64,000 nt of DNA from Natronobacillus azotifigens (GCF_026805325.1 NZ_JAPRAT010000004.1:105586-169585), one strand, 5' to 3'; counted from the first letter of the stretch, positions 1 through 8,782 are shown. Program-made: numbers and translations. The notes: generated by a model from the letters alone, not told the origin.

Positions 1-27
1 CTCTTTGTAGTGTATTTCTATAAAGAG
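1..27 (-). terminator. Possible terminator of the ABC/NRPS operon
   Basis: CTCTTT at 1-6 pairs with AAAGAG at 22-27, just past the stop of the ABC permease. The expected T-run on the minus strand would lie outside the window, so this is only tentative. Confidence 0.3.
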
Positions 28-49
28 GGGTTGTTTCTAAAAAATGATA

Positions 50-2362
50 CTATTCGATACTTTTAAGTGCTTCAGTCATTTTAATTCTTTTAATCTTTTT
101 ACTCATTATAATATTTACTACAATAACAATCCCAAAGGTAAATAGGAAGGCTATGACAACACTAGCTAAATTGATGATTATAGAAAAATCCAATTCATCT
201 CCCATACCTGCATTGGAAAAGATTCGTTCATGCAATAAGAGTCCTCCTGGAATCCCGATTAATATCCCTAGTATTGATAAAAATATGTTTTCTAAAACTA
301 ATAGATATCTAAGTTCATGGTAATAAAAACCTAACACGGATAAGGTAGCTAAATCACGTTCTCTTTCCGCAAAATTTAGAATGCCTAAATTATATAAAAC
401 CAATAAAGCTAATAAAGCAGCTGCCAAGATCATCATAATTGAAATAGACAATGTGCTATTCATGCTTTCCATAAAATCGCTCTCTTGAGTCTGTGTCTTT
501 ATACTTTTTAAAACATAATTCTCAGGAATTTCTAGTGAATCGTCTTTTGTAATAAATGCAGTTGGGATCAGCTCTTGTTGGTGTATTTCTGTCCACGTAT
601 ATTCATTGATATAAAAACCTTGGCCTATATTCATTTTTACAATATTTGAAACTTTCATATCTAGTTCATCATCGAAAATCGTCTTAATGCTAACTTGATC
701 ACCAATAGTTAAATTGTAAATTTGTGCAGTTTTTTCGGTGATTAAAAGTTCATTATTATCTAGACTGACTTTATTATCATTATCATAAAAATGTATTAAA
801 TCACTAGAGTTTTCCAATACATGGAGTGTCCCCATTTTCCTCTTTGTTGCGGACTGAACAGATAGGTTTCTCTCTTCTATACGCTCCCCGTCTTTCGATT
901 GAAGGATAGTATAGAAGTCATCATCAATACTCTGAGGGGCGATATATATTTTTTGGGCGTACGTATAGTTCTCTCCATAAACATTGGCAGCAACTCCGTT
1001 TACCGTATCTCGAATCCCTAGAGAAGCAATTAACAGAGCAGAGCAACCTGCGACGCCAATGACCGTCATAAACAATCGGATTTTGTTTTTAAGTGTTTGT
1101 CTAAATAGAAGCTTTTTGGTAACGGAATTTCTATTCCAAAGATAAGGAAATCTTTCAAGAAAGATATGATTTCCTTTTGTATCTACTTTGTTTCTTAATA
1201 GATTAGCGGGCGCTTCTTTTTCATTTCTAAGACAGATAATTAGAATAGCAATTACTGTACTTAAAAGAGATATTACCGAAATAATAATTATCTTCGTTTG
1301 GGATAGAACAATCGAGGCTTCTTCTAAAACAAAGAGTTCCTCGAAAAATCTCCAAATAAATACGGGAACAATTCGCCAACCTAACAAGATGCCTGTCACA
1401 ACACCGATTACACTTACGGATATACCATACGATAGATAGTGTAATATAATGCGGAGTTCACTAAATCCAAGTGCTTTTAGAATCCCTATTTGTTTACGTT
1501 CATTAGTTATTAATCTTATCATGGTGGAAAAAGTCATTAATATTACAACAGCGAAAAATACGAAAGGGAACAAATTTCCGATTGATTGATACTGTGTAAT
1601 TTTTTGTTGGGTTGCTAAATCATTAAGGGTTTCTTCTCTAGAAAAGTTACCAATGATTATATCCTTGTACTCGTTTTCTATTATTTGTTTAACAGAATCA
1701 ATATCTTGATTATGATCAACATCAATTAGCACTTTATTTACAACGGTCTGCCCATTTGTGAATGTAGTTAGAGTGCTGATATCGGTGTATAAAAAGCCGA
1801 ATTTTTCATGATTGGGAACCACTGTTGTTGAGTCAGGTGTGGTATAAATATAGGATGAACTGACAGCCAACGCTTTTACGATTACCGCCTTCGTAACACC
1901 GTTATAGGATAGTGTTAGCTCGTCGTTAAGCGATATGTTATTTGCTTCCGCAAACGTTTTATCTAAGATAACTTCATCAGTATGGAGAGGTTCTGTTCCC
2001 TCTACGATGTCATATTGACTAATCGTTAAGCTATCTGCGAACCCATTCACTTCTAATTCCGCTCCTTGTTTATTTACTAGCTCGGCGGTGAAGCTTAACA
2101 ACTCTTGATGCCCATTAATTTCGGAGTGCTCTAGAAGAGAATCGAAACTATGCTTAGGAACTATATTTGTATACAATTCAATATCCGCAATATTGCTAGT
2201 TTGATAACGGTCTTCAATGTATTCTTCTAAACTTCTCCACGTACTATCTAGTCCAATAAAAACTCCGACACCTAAGGCAAGTGTTATCGTAATTGATAAG
2301 AGTTGCACTAGATTGTTTTTTAATCCTCGGTAAAATTTAGTGCGTAGCGCGGACTTTACCAT
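50..2362 (-). CDS. ABC transporter permease, FtsX/MacB type
   Basis: This is a membrane permease of 770 residues with two FtsX-like halves. A first membrane segment lies near residues 15-40 and is followed by a large extracytoplasmic part. Clusters of membrane segments follow around 260-390, one segment near 430-450, a second outer domain, and a final cluster around 645-760. This layout is typical of Gram-positive ABC exporters for peptides and small antibiotics rather than importers. Its start overlaps the end of the ATPase gene by 7 bases, so the two are translationally coupled and form one transporter. Being last in the NRPS operon, it most likely exports the peptide product or gives resistance to it (inference). 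Confidence 0.85.
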   Translation of the reverse strand: MVKSALRTKFYRGLKNNLVQLLSITITLALGVGVFIGLDSTWRSLEEYIEDRYQTSNIADIELYTNIVPKHSFDSLLEHSEINGHQELLSFTAELVNKQGAELEVNGFADSLTISQYDIVEGTEPLHTDEVILDKTFAEANNISLNDELTLSYNGVTKAVIVKALAVSSSYIYTTPDSTTVVPNHEKFGFLYTDISTLTTFTNGQTVVNKVLIDVDHNQDIDSVKQIIENEYKDIIIGNFSREETLNDLATQQKITQYQSIGNLFPFVFFAVVILMTFSTMIRLITNERKQIGILKALGFSELRIILHYLSYGISVSVIGVVTGILLGWRIVPVFIWRFFEELFVLEEASIVLSQTKIIIISVISLLSTVIAILIICLRNEKEAPANLLRNKVDTKGNHIFLERFPYLWNRNSVTKKLLFRQTLKNKIRLFMTVIGVAGCSALLIASLGIRDTVNGVAANVYGENYTYAQKIYIAPQSIDDDFYTILQSKDGERIEERNLSVQSATKRKMGTLHVLENSSDLIHFYDNDNKVSLDNNELLITEKTAQIYNLTIGDQVSIKTIFDDELDMKVSNIVKMNIGQGFYINEYTWTEIHQQELIPTAFITKDDSLEIPENYVLKSIKTQTQESDFMESMNSTLSISIMMILAAALLALLVLYNLGILNFAERERDLATLSVLGFYYHELRYLLVLENIFLSILGILIGIPGGLLLHERIFSNAGMGDELDFSIIINLASVVIAFLFTFGIVIVVNIIMSKKIKRIKMTEALKSIE

Positions 2363-3057
2363 TCTAACGCCTCCAAGTGAAGCGGATTTTCTACAATGTC
2401 AATTTTTTTAATCCTTCCATTTTGCATATGAATTACTTTGTCAGCCGATTTAGCAAATTCAGGATTATGGGTTACCATAATCAAAGTGTGTCCAAGTTGG
2501 TTCGCTACTTCTTTTAGAACCATCATTACATTTTTACCAGTTTTGGAATCCAAAGCTCCTGTCGGTTCATCACATAATAATAATCTGGGGTTCTTCGTTA
2601 ATGCTCTTGCAATAGCTACCCTTTGCTGCTCTCCACCAGATAGTTGACCGGGGAAGCTCTGTAAACGTTCACCCAACCCAACTTTATTTAGCATTTCAGT
2701 TGCGGATAAAGGGTTATTAGATATTTCTGCACCTAATTCTATATTTTCTAGAGCAGTTAAATTCGGAACTAAATTATAAAATTGAAATACGAAACCCACA
2801 TCGTTTCTTCGGTAGTCTGTAAGCTTTTTCTTACTGAAGTTTGAAATTTCTTGATTATCCACGGTTATCTTTCCTGAAGAGGTAGTATCCATTCCACCTA
2901 ATAGGTTTAATACAGTTGTTTTTCCCGCGCCACTTGGTCCCAAAATAACGACAAATTCTCCTTTTTCAATTTCGAATGATACTTGTTGAGTAGCGCTAAC
3001 AGCTACCTCACCATTAGTATAGTTCTTCGATACTTCTTTAAAAGTAATGTACGCCAT
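2356..3057 (-). CDS. ABC transporter ATP-binding protein, LolD/MacB type
   Basis: The 233-residue ATPase drives the FtsX-type permease encoded next to it. Visible motifs are Walker A (GPSGAGKTT), the signature LSGGEQQRVAIARAL and Walker B followed by the switch region (LLLCDEPTGALD). The length and the GALD motif are usual for the LolD/MacB/BceA group of export or antimicrobial-peptide ATPases. It overlaps the 3' end of the synthetase gene by 20 bases, which argues for one polycistronic mRNA from the PPTase promoter. The cargo cannot be read from the sequence; the operon context points to the synthetase product. Confidence 0.9.
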   Translation of the reverse strand: MAYITFKEVSKNYTNGEVAVSATQQVSFEIEKGEFVVILGPSGAGKTTVLNLLGGMDTTSSGKITVDNQEISNFSKKKLTDYRRNDVGFVFQFYNLVPNLTALENIELGAEISNNPLSATEMLNKVGLGERLQSFPGQLSGGEQQRVAIARALTKNPRLLLCDEPTGALDSKTGKNVMMVLKEVANQLGHTLIMVTHNPEFAKSADKVIHMQNGRIKKIDIVENPLHLEALEW

Positions 3058-6000
3058 CTACCTCACCTATCCTTAAGTTAGAGTTTATTGATTCCGCTAA
3101 CGCATAAATATTTTCTTTTTCAAAAATGGTTGTATGGTCTCCAGTCACTTGTTGTTCTACCCACCTACTGACTGTGTGATCTTTCCATTGTTTATACCCA
3201 GGCACTACCTCATCTTTAGCACCAATATATAAAATGGGTTGTTCTATTACTCGTTTGGTTGTATAGGTAAACCTTGTGTGTTCAAAACTTCTAAAGAGAT
3301 TAACATAGTAGATAAGTTCTCTAGGATTGTTTTCTCCGAAATAAGGAATTAGTCTAGAAAGTTCTGGAGGAATAATAGATAGCAACTTGGGCATTAATGC
3401 TAAATTATTTTCTAAAAGATCTAAAACCGTTTCCCACAACTCTTCAATGGAAAGAATTTTTGAAACATCAATATTGAAGTGTTTAGACACAAATAGTTTT
3501 TCAGCAAATAGATTGTTTTTGAATACTGGTTTTTCTTTTGTTAAGGGAGGGAGCGTATTTATTAATAGTACATTTTTAATTTTGGAATTTATATTTGCGA
3601 TTTCAAAACCAATTGCTCCTCCGATACACCATCCCCCGATCAAATCAATAGTGTTAAAATCATCCAAAAGTGAATTGTATTCAGTAGCTAAACTTGCAAA
3701 ATTAAATTCTCTTAATGAAATATCAGAATAATTCTTGTTGAACTTGATTGCATAGACGTTGTATTTTGAGTCTATCAGTTTAGCTAATTCAGTATAGATA
3801 CCTATTTCTCCGCTTCCAGCATGAACTAAGATAATATTTTTATTTGAATTGCCTTTGGAAAGTTGGACTAATTGTTTATGTTCTTCACCCTTTATTTGTT
3901 TTGGTGTAGAAGCTAATTTTTTTAAAAAAGTGGCTTGTTCGGATAAAGTAAAGTGATTTAATAAATCTTCAATGGTAATAGAAACCTTATACGTTTTATT
4001 AATTGTGTATAATAGTTCAGGGAGTAATATGGAATCCCCTCCTACACCAAAGAAAGTATCTAAGCTAGTTATAGAAATCGAATTGTTATCACAATGTTCC
4101 AAAACTTGCATCCAAATATTCAGTAATTCTTTTTCTTCACTTGATAATTCAGTAGTAGCCTTTTCTTTAATCATTTCATTAATTTTTTTGGTATCTACTT
4201 TTCCATTACTAGTTAAAGGTATCTGATTTATTCGATAAAACATGGATGGAATCATATAACCAGGTAAGTGCTCTTTCAGACTATTTCTTATCTTTTCTAC
4301 TTCAATGGATTGTTCACTCTTCGTTGTATACACTGCTATTAAACTGTTTTTGTTTGCATGGTTTTTTCTAGTTGAAACTTTAACATCTGTTATGGTTGTA
4401 ATTCTTTTCAAGGCATTCTCTATTTCTATTAAGTCAATCCGATAGCCGTTTATTTTGAGTTCATTTTTTATACGTCCAAGAATAACCATGTAACCATTAT
4501 TGTGGAGATAACCCTTATCCCCAGTCCGATAAATCTTGCCTAAAGATCCGTGTGAATAGAAGGTTCCGTCATTATCATTAGTATTTAAATAACCATTGGC
4601 TAACCCTTCTCCCATTATGCAAATCTCACCAGTGGTAAAGGGTTCAGCTAGTTTGTCTATACTATCGAGGATACATAATTGTTGATTAGCTAAAGGATAT
4701 CCATAGGGAATTCTCTCTTCGTTAAGTCTGTGTAAAGGATAATAGATCGACCAGATAGATGCTTCTGTAGCGCCTCCTAAACTGTAAATCTTTAGTTCTT
4801 CATTTGTTGCAACATTGTTGATGTTTTTAACAAGCTGTTTCGGGATAAAATCGCCACTAATTAAAATGGATTGTAAATTTTGCAATGGATGGGTCAGTTT
4901 ATTTAAAAATACTTGCAATAGTCCTGGAGTCGAGTTCCATAATGTGATTTGGTTGTAAAAAATACGATAAGCTTCAAGTTTCTCTAATTGGTTATAAATG
5001 ACCGTTTTACAACCAAATAGTAAAGGGACTAGTAAGTCGAATATGGATAAATCAAAAGTCAGTTCGGAAATATTAAAAATAACATCGTTTGAACATAAGT
5101 TTGTTTTATGTTTAATATCGAAAATCGTATTTAATACTGCCGACTCATTAATTGATATCCCTTTAGGTGTTCCGGTTGTACCGGAAGTGAATACAGTGTA
5201 GAGTTCTTCATCAAGAATGGGAACAGAAAATATGGTTTCGTGTAGATGTATTTCACCATTTTTGATAAGAAGTTGGTAATTCGTCAAACTTTTTACTATT
5301 TCTAACCTGCTATGCGAAATGTCTGGTGATAGAAAGCAAAAAGAATCTTTTAATTTTATCGTAGCAAGCATGGCGATTACGCTACCTAAGTCCTTGGTTC
5401 CAATTATCGCAATTCGTATTTTCTTCAGGTTTCTTTCTTTTTTAATTTTCAGAATTTTATTCTTTAAAATATCACTTTGTATGTTTAGCTCGTTGAAGGT
5501 TATGCTATCATCTTTCGTGACATAGGCAACTTCATTCTTCAGCAAGTGTAATGTTTGGTAATAATTATCTAAAATGTTTTCGTTTTTTTTCATAATTTTT
5601 TTAGCGGTATTGTTATATGCAAGATAAATCTTCTCTGTCGTTACATTTTTCTTGTTATCAACGGTCGCTAACGTTTCTTCAAGATCGTTTATCATATTGT
5701 CAAAATGCATAGTGAAATACTCAAACATGCTACTGATTTGTTGTTTATCAAATATATCTTCAAGATAATCCCAACTAATATGCAGATCACCATTGATAAG
5801 TTTCAATTGGCAATCTATATATGCTTGAGGGGTTTGTGAAAGCCAGTAATCAATCTTAATGAAATCGTTAAAGTTATCAAATTCAAATAGCATAGAAGTG
5901 AATACATAAGGCATTAATCCAGTCTTTTCAGGGTTTTTACTTATCTCTCTAAGTACTTCAATACCCTCAAATGCGGAATTTCGAAAAGCTTTAAACAACT

Positions 6001-6910
6001 GACTTTGGATTTTTCTAGCATTATCACTTAGATTACGTGTATTATCGATAGAACTTTTAATCAATAAAGTACTTGTGAAATCCCCAATTACTTTTCTATA
6101 CTCTTCTTTTCTTGGCCGCTTAAAAGTTGTCATATTAATAGTAAAATCTTTATTCTCTGACCACCTTTGTAGTGTAGAACAATAAAATGTCATAAAAATG
6201 CTATTTAAGGAAAGTTTTAAATGATTAGCTATTTCGACTATTTTGTCATAATGCTCTTTTGACAAAGTATGTTCTAATCGTTCGAACTTACTAATATGAA
6301 CTTTCTCTTCGTTTATTAAAAGAGTAGGTGCATTTGGTAGCGTATCTAATTCTTCTCGCCAATACTTTATTGCTTTATCATATTTTGCTGTTTGTTTTTC
6401 CTTATGATACTCTGAATGGATATAATCCAAGTTTTCTTTCATATCACTAAGAATATAGTTATCATTCATATAGCAATTTTTTATTTGATCTAATAATTGA
6501 AATAAGCTCATTCCATCTGCTATTAGTAAATCAAAGCTAACAAAAATAGTATAAGTGTCTTTCTCTTCTTCTAATGCTTCAATGGTAAAGAAGGGATAAT
6601 CAGAGGAAGAATACAGTTTGTGTGATAGTTCTTCTCTTTTGTCCTGTATCGTTTTTCTAATACCCTCATTAGAAGCGTGAATAATAGCAATAGAATAATT
6701 TAACTGTTCGCTAATGCAGAAATGCTCCATATCATGAACCCTTGCTCGTAGCATAGGCTGTATGCTAATCACTTTGTTTAAAGCTTCATTAAATTTATTG
6801 ATATTCCCTTTGAATTTTAGTTCTGCATAAAGGTGTGTTCCTGTTCTTCCGTTGAAAACCCCGTTTCGTCCTAACAAATATGCTTTTTGAACTTCAGTCA
6901 TTTTTATCAT
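3038..6910 (-). CDS. One-module NRPS: Cy-A(Cys)-PCP-TE
   Basis: This is a nonribosomal peptide synthetase of 1290 residues, counted from the ATG at 6910, which has AGGGAG eight bases upstream; a GTG at 6919 is also open. Domains in order: heterocyclization (about 1-430), with the opening TEVQKAYLLGR and the DxxxxD motif at Asp127/Asp132 in place of the condensation HHxxxDG; adenylation (about 450-925), with FTSGTTGTPKG; carrier protein, with GGDS and phosphopantetheine Ser960; thioesterase (about 1020-1285), with GWCIGG at Cys1095 and His1259. Reading the ten binding-pocket positions by eye gives DLFNLSLIWK, one change from the known cysteine code DLYNLSLIWK. The expected chemistry is loading of Cys and thiazoline formation. 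No upstream donor module is present, so the acyl partner is unknown or the module works iteratively. Confidence 0.9.
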   Translation of the reverse strand: MIKMTEVQKAYLLGRNGVFNGRTGTHLYAELKFKGNINKFNEALNKVISIQPMLRARVHDMEHFCISEQLNYSIAIIHASNEGIRKTIQDKREELSHKLYSSSDYPFFTIEALEEEKDTYTIFVSFDLLIADGMSLFQLLDQIKNCYMNDNYILSDMKENLDYIHSEYHKEKQTAKYDKAIKYWREELDTLPNAPTLLINEEKVHISKFERLEHTLSKEHYDKIVEIANHLKLSLNSIFMTFYCSTLQRWSENKDFTINMTTFKRPRKEEYRKVIGDFTSTLLIKSSIDNTRNLSDNARKIQSQLFKAFRNSAFEGIEVLREISKNPEKTGLMPYVFTSMLFEFDNFNDFIKIDYWLSQTPQAYIDCQLKLINGDLHISWDYLEDIFDKQQISSMFEYFTMHFDNMINDLEETLATVDNKKNVTTEKIYLAYNNTAKKIMKKNENILDNYYQTLHLLKNEVAYVTKDDSITFNELNIQSDILKNKILKIKKERNLKKIRIAIIGTKDLGSVIAMLATIKLKDSFCFLSPDISHSRLEIVKSLTNYQLLIKNGEIHLHETIFSVPILDEELYTVFTSGTTGTPKGISINESAVLNTIFDIKHKTNLCSNDVIFNISELTFDLSIFDLLVPLLFGCKTVIYNQLEKLEAYRIFYNQITLWNSTPGLLQVFLNKLTHPLQNLQSILISGDFIPKQLVKNINNVATNEELKIYSLGGATEASIWSIYYPLHRLNEERIPYGYPLANQQLCILDSIDKLAEPFTTGEICIMGEGLANGYLNTNDNDGTFYSHGSLGKIYRTGDKGYLHNNGYMVILGRIKNELKINGYRIDLIEIENALKRITTITDVKVSTRKNHANKNSLIAVYTTKSEQSIEVEKIRNSLKEHLPGYMIPSMFYRINQIPLTSNGKVDTKKINEMIKEKATTELSSEEKELLNIWMQVLEHCDNNSISITSLDTFFGVGGDSILLPELLYTINKTYKVSITIEDLLNHFTLSEQATFLKKLASTPKQIKGEEHKQLVQLSKGNSNKNIILVHAGSGEIGIYTELAKLIDSKYNVYAIKFNKNYSDISLREFNFASLATEYNSLLDDFNTIDLIGGWCIGGAIGFEIANINSKIKNVLLINTLPPLTKEKPVFKNNLFAEKLFVSKHFNIDVSKILSIEELWETVLDLLENNLALMPKLLSIIPPELSRLIPYFGENNPRELIYYVNLFRSFEHTRFTYTTKRVIEQPILYIGAKDEVVPGYKQWKDHTVSRWVEQQVTGDHTTIFEKENIYALAESINSNLRIGEVDGVHYF

Positions 6911-7373
6911 AATAATCACTCCCTATTTGATATGCTATGGCAAGGAAACAAGTTGACCCAGATAAAGTTGAAACATGGAGATCTTCTAATCCAAAATGCC
7001 TTACAATATAATGATTATTTTTCACTTTTTCAAGACTTATTTGTTTAAAGTCCAAAAACAACCCCTTCCTTAAAAATTTTGCGTAGGCTTCTTTTATTGT
7101 CCAAATTTGCAAAAATGAGACCCCGGATTTCAGAAGTACTTGATCGTTATCATTACATGAGAAATGGATAAGTCTATTCAAGCGGTTTTCATTTAAACTT
7201 CTTCTTTTTTCAATATCGATAGAAATGGGGAAATCTGATAATACTGCAACACCGTAGTTATAAGAGTAAGATCTAGATGAATAAGTATAATTGCTCAATG
7301 TTGAACATAAATTTCTTAAATGCAACTTCGGTTGGTCGAAATCCCCATTAGAGAAAATAAATAATATTTTTAT
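6894..7373 (-). CDS. Short Sfp-type 4'-phosphopantetheinyl transferase
   Basis: The protein carries the two late PPTase motifs: SIDIEKRR (metal-binding Asp and Glu of the GVDIE motif) and WTIKEAYAK (the W-x-x-KEA-x-x-K motif). It would load the carrier Ser of the adjacent synthetase. The start is unusual. A perfect AAGGAGG at 7382-7388 sits eight bases before an ATA codon at 7373, giving M-K-I-L-F, which resembles the MKIYG start of Sfp. The in-frame ATG at 7448 lies upstream of the promoter and operators and is unlikely. From ATA the protein has 159 residues against about 224 for Sfp. The missing part is in the N-terminal half, where the usual FN-SHS motif is poorly kept. It may be a minimal enzyme or one that is decaying. 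Confidence 0.7.
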   Translation of the reverse strand: MKILFIFSNGDFDQPKLHLRNLCSTLSNYTYSSRSYSYNYGVAVLSDFPISIDIEKRRSLNENRLNRLIHFSCNDNDQVLLKSGVSFLQIWTIKEAYAKFLRKGLFLDFKQISLEKVKNNHYIVRHFGLEDLHVSTLSGSTCFLAIAYQIGSDYYDKND

Positions 7374-7392
7374 ACAGCATGCCTCCTTTTTA

Positions 7393-7436
7393 AAACATAT
7401 GTAAAATAAAACATATGTCAATATTAACATATGTTT
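7393..7436. promoter_or_regulatory. Triple CATATG operator, probable ArsR-family sites
   Basis: ACATATGT palindromes are centred on CATATG at 7396-7401, 7412-7417 and 7428-7433, exactly 16 bases apart, inside the divergent region between the NRPS operon and the ArsR-type gene. SmtB/CzrA repressors are known to bind AT-rich inverted repeats of the ATATGAACA type. Assigning these sites to the neighbouring repressor is inference. Confidence 0.6.
7394..7421 (-). promoter_or_regulatory. Promoter of the PPTase-NRPS-ABC operon
   Basis: On the minus strand TTGACA (7421-7416) is followed after 16 bases by TATGTT (7399-7394), then AAGGAGG and the PPTase start. The -10 and the spacer coincide with two of the CATATG palindromes, so a protein bound there would block RNA polymerase. 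Confidence 0.6.
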
Positions 7437-7466
7437 TTGATTATTCAAGTGTTAAATTTTTTTTTG

Positions 7467-7475
7467 TGATATAAT
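7467..7475 (+). promoter_or_regulatory. Extended -10 of the arsR-type gene
   Basis: TG-a-TATAAT forms an extended -10 about 55 bases before the ArsR-type start. No good -35 is seen at the normal distance, which fits an extended -10 promoter. Confidence 0.5.
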
Positions 7476-7530
7476 AAAGTATCAAAATTTTGGTTGCATC
7501 AAATTTTTATAGAGATAGGGAGTAAATAAA

Positions 7531-7908
7531 ATGGATGAGCAGGAAGGGAATAAACAACTAATATGTTCAGATGAAACAATTCACAATGATATTGTTGATT
7601 ATGTAGAATCTGTTTTAAATGTAAGCGAGGATTATAATACTATATCTGAAATTTTTAAAGTTTTAGGAAATCCAACTCGTCTGAAAATTGTTAGGATATT
7701 GAGAGAGGCAGAAGTTTGTGTGCATGATTTAGCTCATTTATTGTCAGTAGAACAATCAATCGTTTCTAATCATTTGAAAGTTTTAAAAAGGACAAATCTT
7801 GTTAAATACAGAAGAGATGGTAAAATTGTCTATTATCAATTGGCAGATCACCATGTAGTAGAGATATTAGATTTGGCTTTTCAACATGCATCTGAAGGTA
7901 CGAGTTAG
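7531..7908 (+). CDS. ArsR/SmtB-family metal-sensing repressor
   Basis: This is a winged-helix repressor of 125 residues; GGGAG lies upstream of its ATG. The recognition region spans roughly residues 63-100 (HDLAHLLSVEQSIVSNHLKVL). The last helix has Asp106, His108, His119 and Glu122 with exactly the spacing of the SmtB alpha-5 zinc site (D-x-H-x10-H-x2-E). Cys63 and His65 lie where CadC has its CVC motif, so a second, thiol site is possible. Family members bind their operator without metal and let go when zinc or a similar ion binds. Placed divergently from the NRPS operon, it likely controls both transcripts; if so, the NRPS would be induced by metal excess (inference). Confidence 0.88.
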   Translation: MDEQEGNKQLICSDETIHNDIVDYVESVLNVSEDYNTISEIFKVLGNPTRLKIVRILREAEVCVHDLAHLLSVEQSIVSNHLKVLKRTNLVKYRRDGKIVYYQLADHHVVEILDLAFQHASEGTS

Positions 7909-8048
7909 TTACTTTGAAGAGAAAGCACCCATTATTAATTAGCAAACAGTGCATCTGGGTCAGTAATAATTTCATTTAGCCTAAATAACTTTACTTAACA
8001 ATCAAACATTCAATGATAGAGTACAGTCTTCGGTTTGTATTCTCATAG

Positions 8049-8080
8049 AAAGAGGAAAGCACAAGCTTTCCTCTTTGTTT
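8049..8080. terminator. Terminator between arsR-type and DUF456 genes
   Basis: AAAGAGGAAAGC at 8049-8060 pairs with GCTTTCCTCTTTG at 8065-8077 and is followed by TTT. It can serve both convergent genes. The rest of 7909-8210 shows nothing I can identify. Confidence 0.7.
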
Positions 8081-8210
8081 TATCAATAAGGATCCTGATA
8101 TGGGTAGGAATCAAAATTAACTATAATAAATCGATCAATTAAAATGAATTACTATAAATCTTCTCAATTAACTAAGATTCTCTAAACAAGTCGACTCGCC
8201 CCACTTTTAA

Positions 8211-8690
8211 TTAAAAAATAACCGCAAATAAAAACCATATAATCATCATGAATAGAATGACTACTTTGGCAAAAGCGCCTCCCAAAAAACCAAGCAATGA
8301 TCCGATTGCTGCTCGAAAGGAATCCTTCAGATCTTTTCTTTGAAGCAACTCTATTACAAGTACGGCAAGAAAAGGTACGATGATAATGCCAAAAGGGGGG
8401 AGAAAAGAACCTATGATTACACCTATAGCCGCTATTCCTTCCCCTAATTTACTGCCACCGAACATCTTGACAAAATAACTACTTGCAATAATGTCAGAGA
8501 CGATTAGCACAATAGTTAAAATAATCATAGCTGTCCAAAAAATCCAAGACAAACTTTCGCCATCAATAAAGAAGACATATAGTAGAAAACCGATCCACAA
8601 AACGAGTGGGGATGGAATTAATGGGAAGATGATCCCCGCAAAACTTAATACAAAACATACGAGAATAAGTATCCACACGATAATCTCCAA
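8211..8690 (-). CDS. DUF456 family membrane protein
   Basis: This hydrophobic protein of about 159 residues has several membrane segments and glycine-rich turns (FPLIPSPLVLWIGF, GSFLPPFGIIIVPF, GSLLGFLGGAFAKV) that are characteristic of DUF456. Its function is unknown. I place the start at the TTG at 8690, where GAGG lies eight bases upstream and the protein begins just before its first membrane segment. An ATG at 8723 in the same frame has no clear ribosome site. It stands alone between two terminators. Confidence 0.75.
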   Translation of the reverse strand: MEIIVWILILVCFVLSFAGIIFPLIPSPLVLWIGFLLYVFFIDGESLSWIFWTAMIILTIVLIVSDIIASSYFVKMFGGSKLGEGIAAIGVIIGSFLPPFGIIIVPFLAVLVIELLQRKDLKDSFRAAIGSLLGFLGGAFAKVVILFMMIIWFLFAVIF

Positions 8691-8756
8691 TAACTGCACC
8701 TCATTTCCACAGATTAACAGCACCGACGTAATGCTTTATGTACGAGTATACCAAAA

Positions 8757-8782
8757 AAAGTCCCTTCTTAGTTGGAAGGGAC
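8757..8782 (-). terminator. Terminator of tenA
   Basis: GTCCCTTC and GAAGGGAC at 8760-8782 form a hairpin with a run of seven Ts on the minus strand, directly downstream of tenA. Confidence 0.75.

Noticed and set aside
7393..7436. Triple CATATG repeat as a CRISPR-like or IS end
   Set aside because: Units are only 8-10 bases with 16-base pitch and overlap a promoter; operator sites explain them better.
7393..7436. Zur or Fur box in the NRPS promoter
   Set aside because: The sequence lacks the TCGTAATnATTACGA and TGATAATnATTATCA patterns; the fbp promoters show what Fur boxes look like here.
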